Shown here: piece after piece, positions 63,411 to 64,000 of the stretch
How the letters are laid out: every line of letters starts with the position of its first letter
Position numbering within the stretch: position 1 is the stretch's first letter
DNA from: Shouchella oshimensis
GTDB taxonomy: Bacteria; Bacillota; Bacilli; Bacillales; Bacillaceae_D
Direction: 5' to 3'
Length of the DNA stretch: 64,000 nt
Assembly (NCBI RefSeq): GCF_002019765.1
Contig: NZ_KV917380.1
Span: 1,259,858-1,323,857, forward strand
Notes under the pieces: model-generated
What the model saw: the letters and a program-made list of their open reading frames with translations, nothing else
Database searches by the model: none
Told to the model about the DNA's origin: nothing
Program-made: the position numbers and the translations under genes

Positions 63411-64000
63411 ATGGCTACGATTATGGCAATTAATGCAGGGAGCTCATCCCTAAAGTTTCAACTACTCTCAATGCCGGAAGAGACAATTATTACAAAAGGT
63501 CTTGTTGAGCGAATTGGATTGAAAGACTCTGTTTTTGCAATCGAGAAAAATGGAGAAAAGCACGAAACCACAGCAGATATTGCGGATCATTCCGAAGCTG
63601 TGAAAATTTTACTTGATAAACTAACAAGCTTGAATATCATTTCCTCTCTAGATGATATTGAGGGGATTGGTCACCGTGTTGTTCATGGCGGCGAGAAATT
63701 TAATGATTCAGTTCTTATATCAGACGATGTTTTGGCAGGGATCATAGAAGTGTCGGAGTTAGCTCCACTTCACAACCCAGCAAATATTACAGGAATAAAA
63801 GCCTTTAAAGAAGTGCTTCCAAATGTACCGGCAGTTGCAGTATTCGATACGGCTTTCCATCAAACGATGCCAGAACACGCATACTTGTACAGCCTTCCAT
63901 ATGAATACTATACAGAGTACGGTATTCGTAAATATGGATTCCATGGCACCTCTCATAAGTATGTGTCTGAGCGAGCTGCTGAAATGCTTGGTGAGCCACT
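63411..64000 (+). CDS. ackA: Acetate kinase, N-terminal part (cut by window edge)
   Basis: The frame runs from ATG 63411 off the right edge, giving about 196 of the usual near-400 residues. [15 protein letters not shown] at residues 5-19 is the acetokinase phosphate signature; [13 protein letters not shown] near 86 and APLHNPANI near 121 are family-typical, with [11 protein letters not shown] near 144. It converts acetyl phosphate and ADP to acetate and ATP in overflow metabolism, the reverse flow of AcsA. AAAGGAG lies 13 nt before the ATG, a little far; the ATG at 63423 is an alternative. A promoter with a CcpA-type cre precedes it. Confidence 0.95.
   Translation, partial: MATIMAINAGSSSLKFQLLSMPEETIITKGLVERIGLKDSVFAIEKNGEKHETTADIADHSEAVKILLDKLTSLNIISSLDDIEGIGHRVVHGGEKFNDSVLISDDVLAGIIEVSELAPLHNPANITGIKAFKEVLPNVPAVAVFDTAFHQTMPEHAYLYSLPYEYYTEYGIRKYGFHGTSHKYVSERAAEMLGEP

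Overview
The window looks like a chromosomal segment of a low-to-moderate GC, spore-forming Bacillaceae, most likely from the alkaliphilic Shouchella/Alkalihalobacillus side of the family. Three things point there: gene order closely follows the Bacillus subtilis pckA-metK to ackA 'yt' region; there is an alpha/beta-type small acid-soluble spore protein with a sigma-G-like promoter and a GerW/YtfJ homologue; and the motPS genes that sit next to ccpA in B. subtilis and several alkaliphiles are missing. The genus is an inference. I see no rRNA or tRNA genes, CRISPR array, prophage or complete mobile element. The only mobile trace is the 3' end of an IS110-family transposase cut by the left edge.

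Layout. 1-640: IS110 tail plus a 275-bp repeat with terminal inverted repeats; a second copy lies at 54003-54248. 645-9260: pckA (-); metK (+) behind a SAM-I riboswitch; ytoA; ytpA; a small basic protein; a minus-strand mnmL-mnmM-carbonic anhydrase cluster; an MFS transporter. 9285-12018: leuS under a T-box (specifier CTC). 12054-20346: YtfP flavoprotein, M20 amidohydrolase, yjbQ + SMP-30 hydrolase, murJ and two SEDS (FtsW/RodA) genes. 20397-32775: many small housekeeping genes (ytzG, ytzE, cysK, a HicB-like orphan, an SDR, purU, ytmP, ytzH, trmB, ytzB, ytoP, DUF84, ytoQ, a PfoR-like IIC protein, ytpP, ytpQ, ytpR). 32837-39258: sftA with an 84-bp tandem repeat, murC, ytxGH, aroA.

39586-45003 is the acetate/catabolite-control block: ccpA, acuCBA (-) and divergent acsA. 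45047-49821: a class A penicillin-binding protein with a very acidic tail, a TyrZ-type tyrosyl-tRNA synthetase behind a T-box, and rpsD with a long leader. 50033-60872: ytsP, refZ, hisK, ezrA, the nifZ-thiI 4-thiouridine pair, sspA, ytcJ, sppA-yteJ and ytfI. 60888-64000: ytfJ, tpx, a structured leader followed by ytxK, and the 5' part of ackA.

How the genes work together. CcpA, AcsA, AcuABC, AckA and PckA form a carbon overflow and acetate reuse node. cre-like sites lie at the acsA start codon and about 56 bp upstream of the predicted ackA transcription start, as expected for repression of acetate uptake and activation of acetate excretion. MurC, MurJ, two SEDS proteins, a class A PBP, EzrA, RefZ and SftA cover peptidoglycan synthesis, division and chromosome clearance. 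MnmL/MnmM, NifZ/ThiI, TrmB, YtzG, LeuRS and TyrRS cover tRNA and rRNA maturation and charging. RNA-level control is frequent: a SAM-I riboswitch, two T-boxes, a probable S4 autoregulatory leader, and an unassigned attenuator-like leader before ytxK, which is the best candidate for something undescribed. Most of the window is ordinary conserved core genome.
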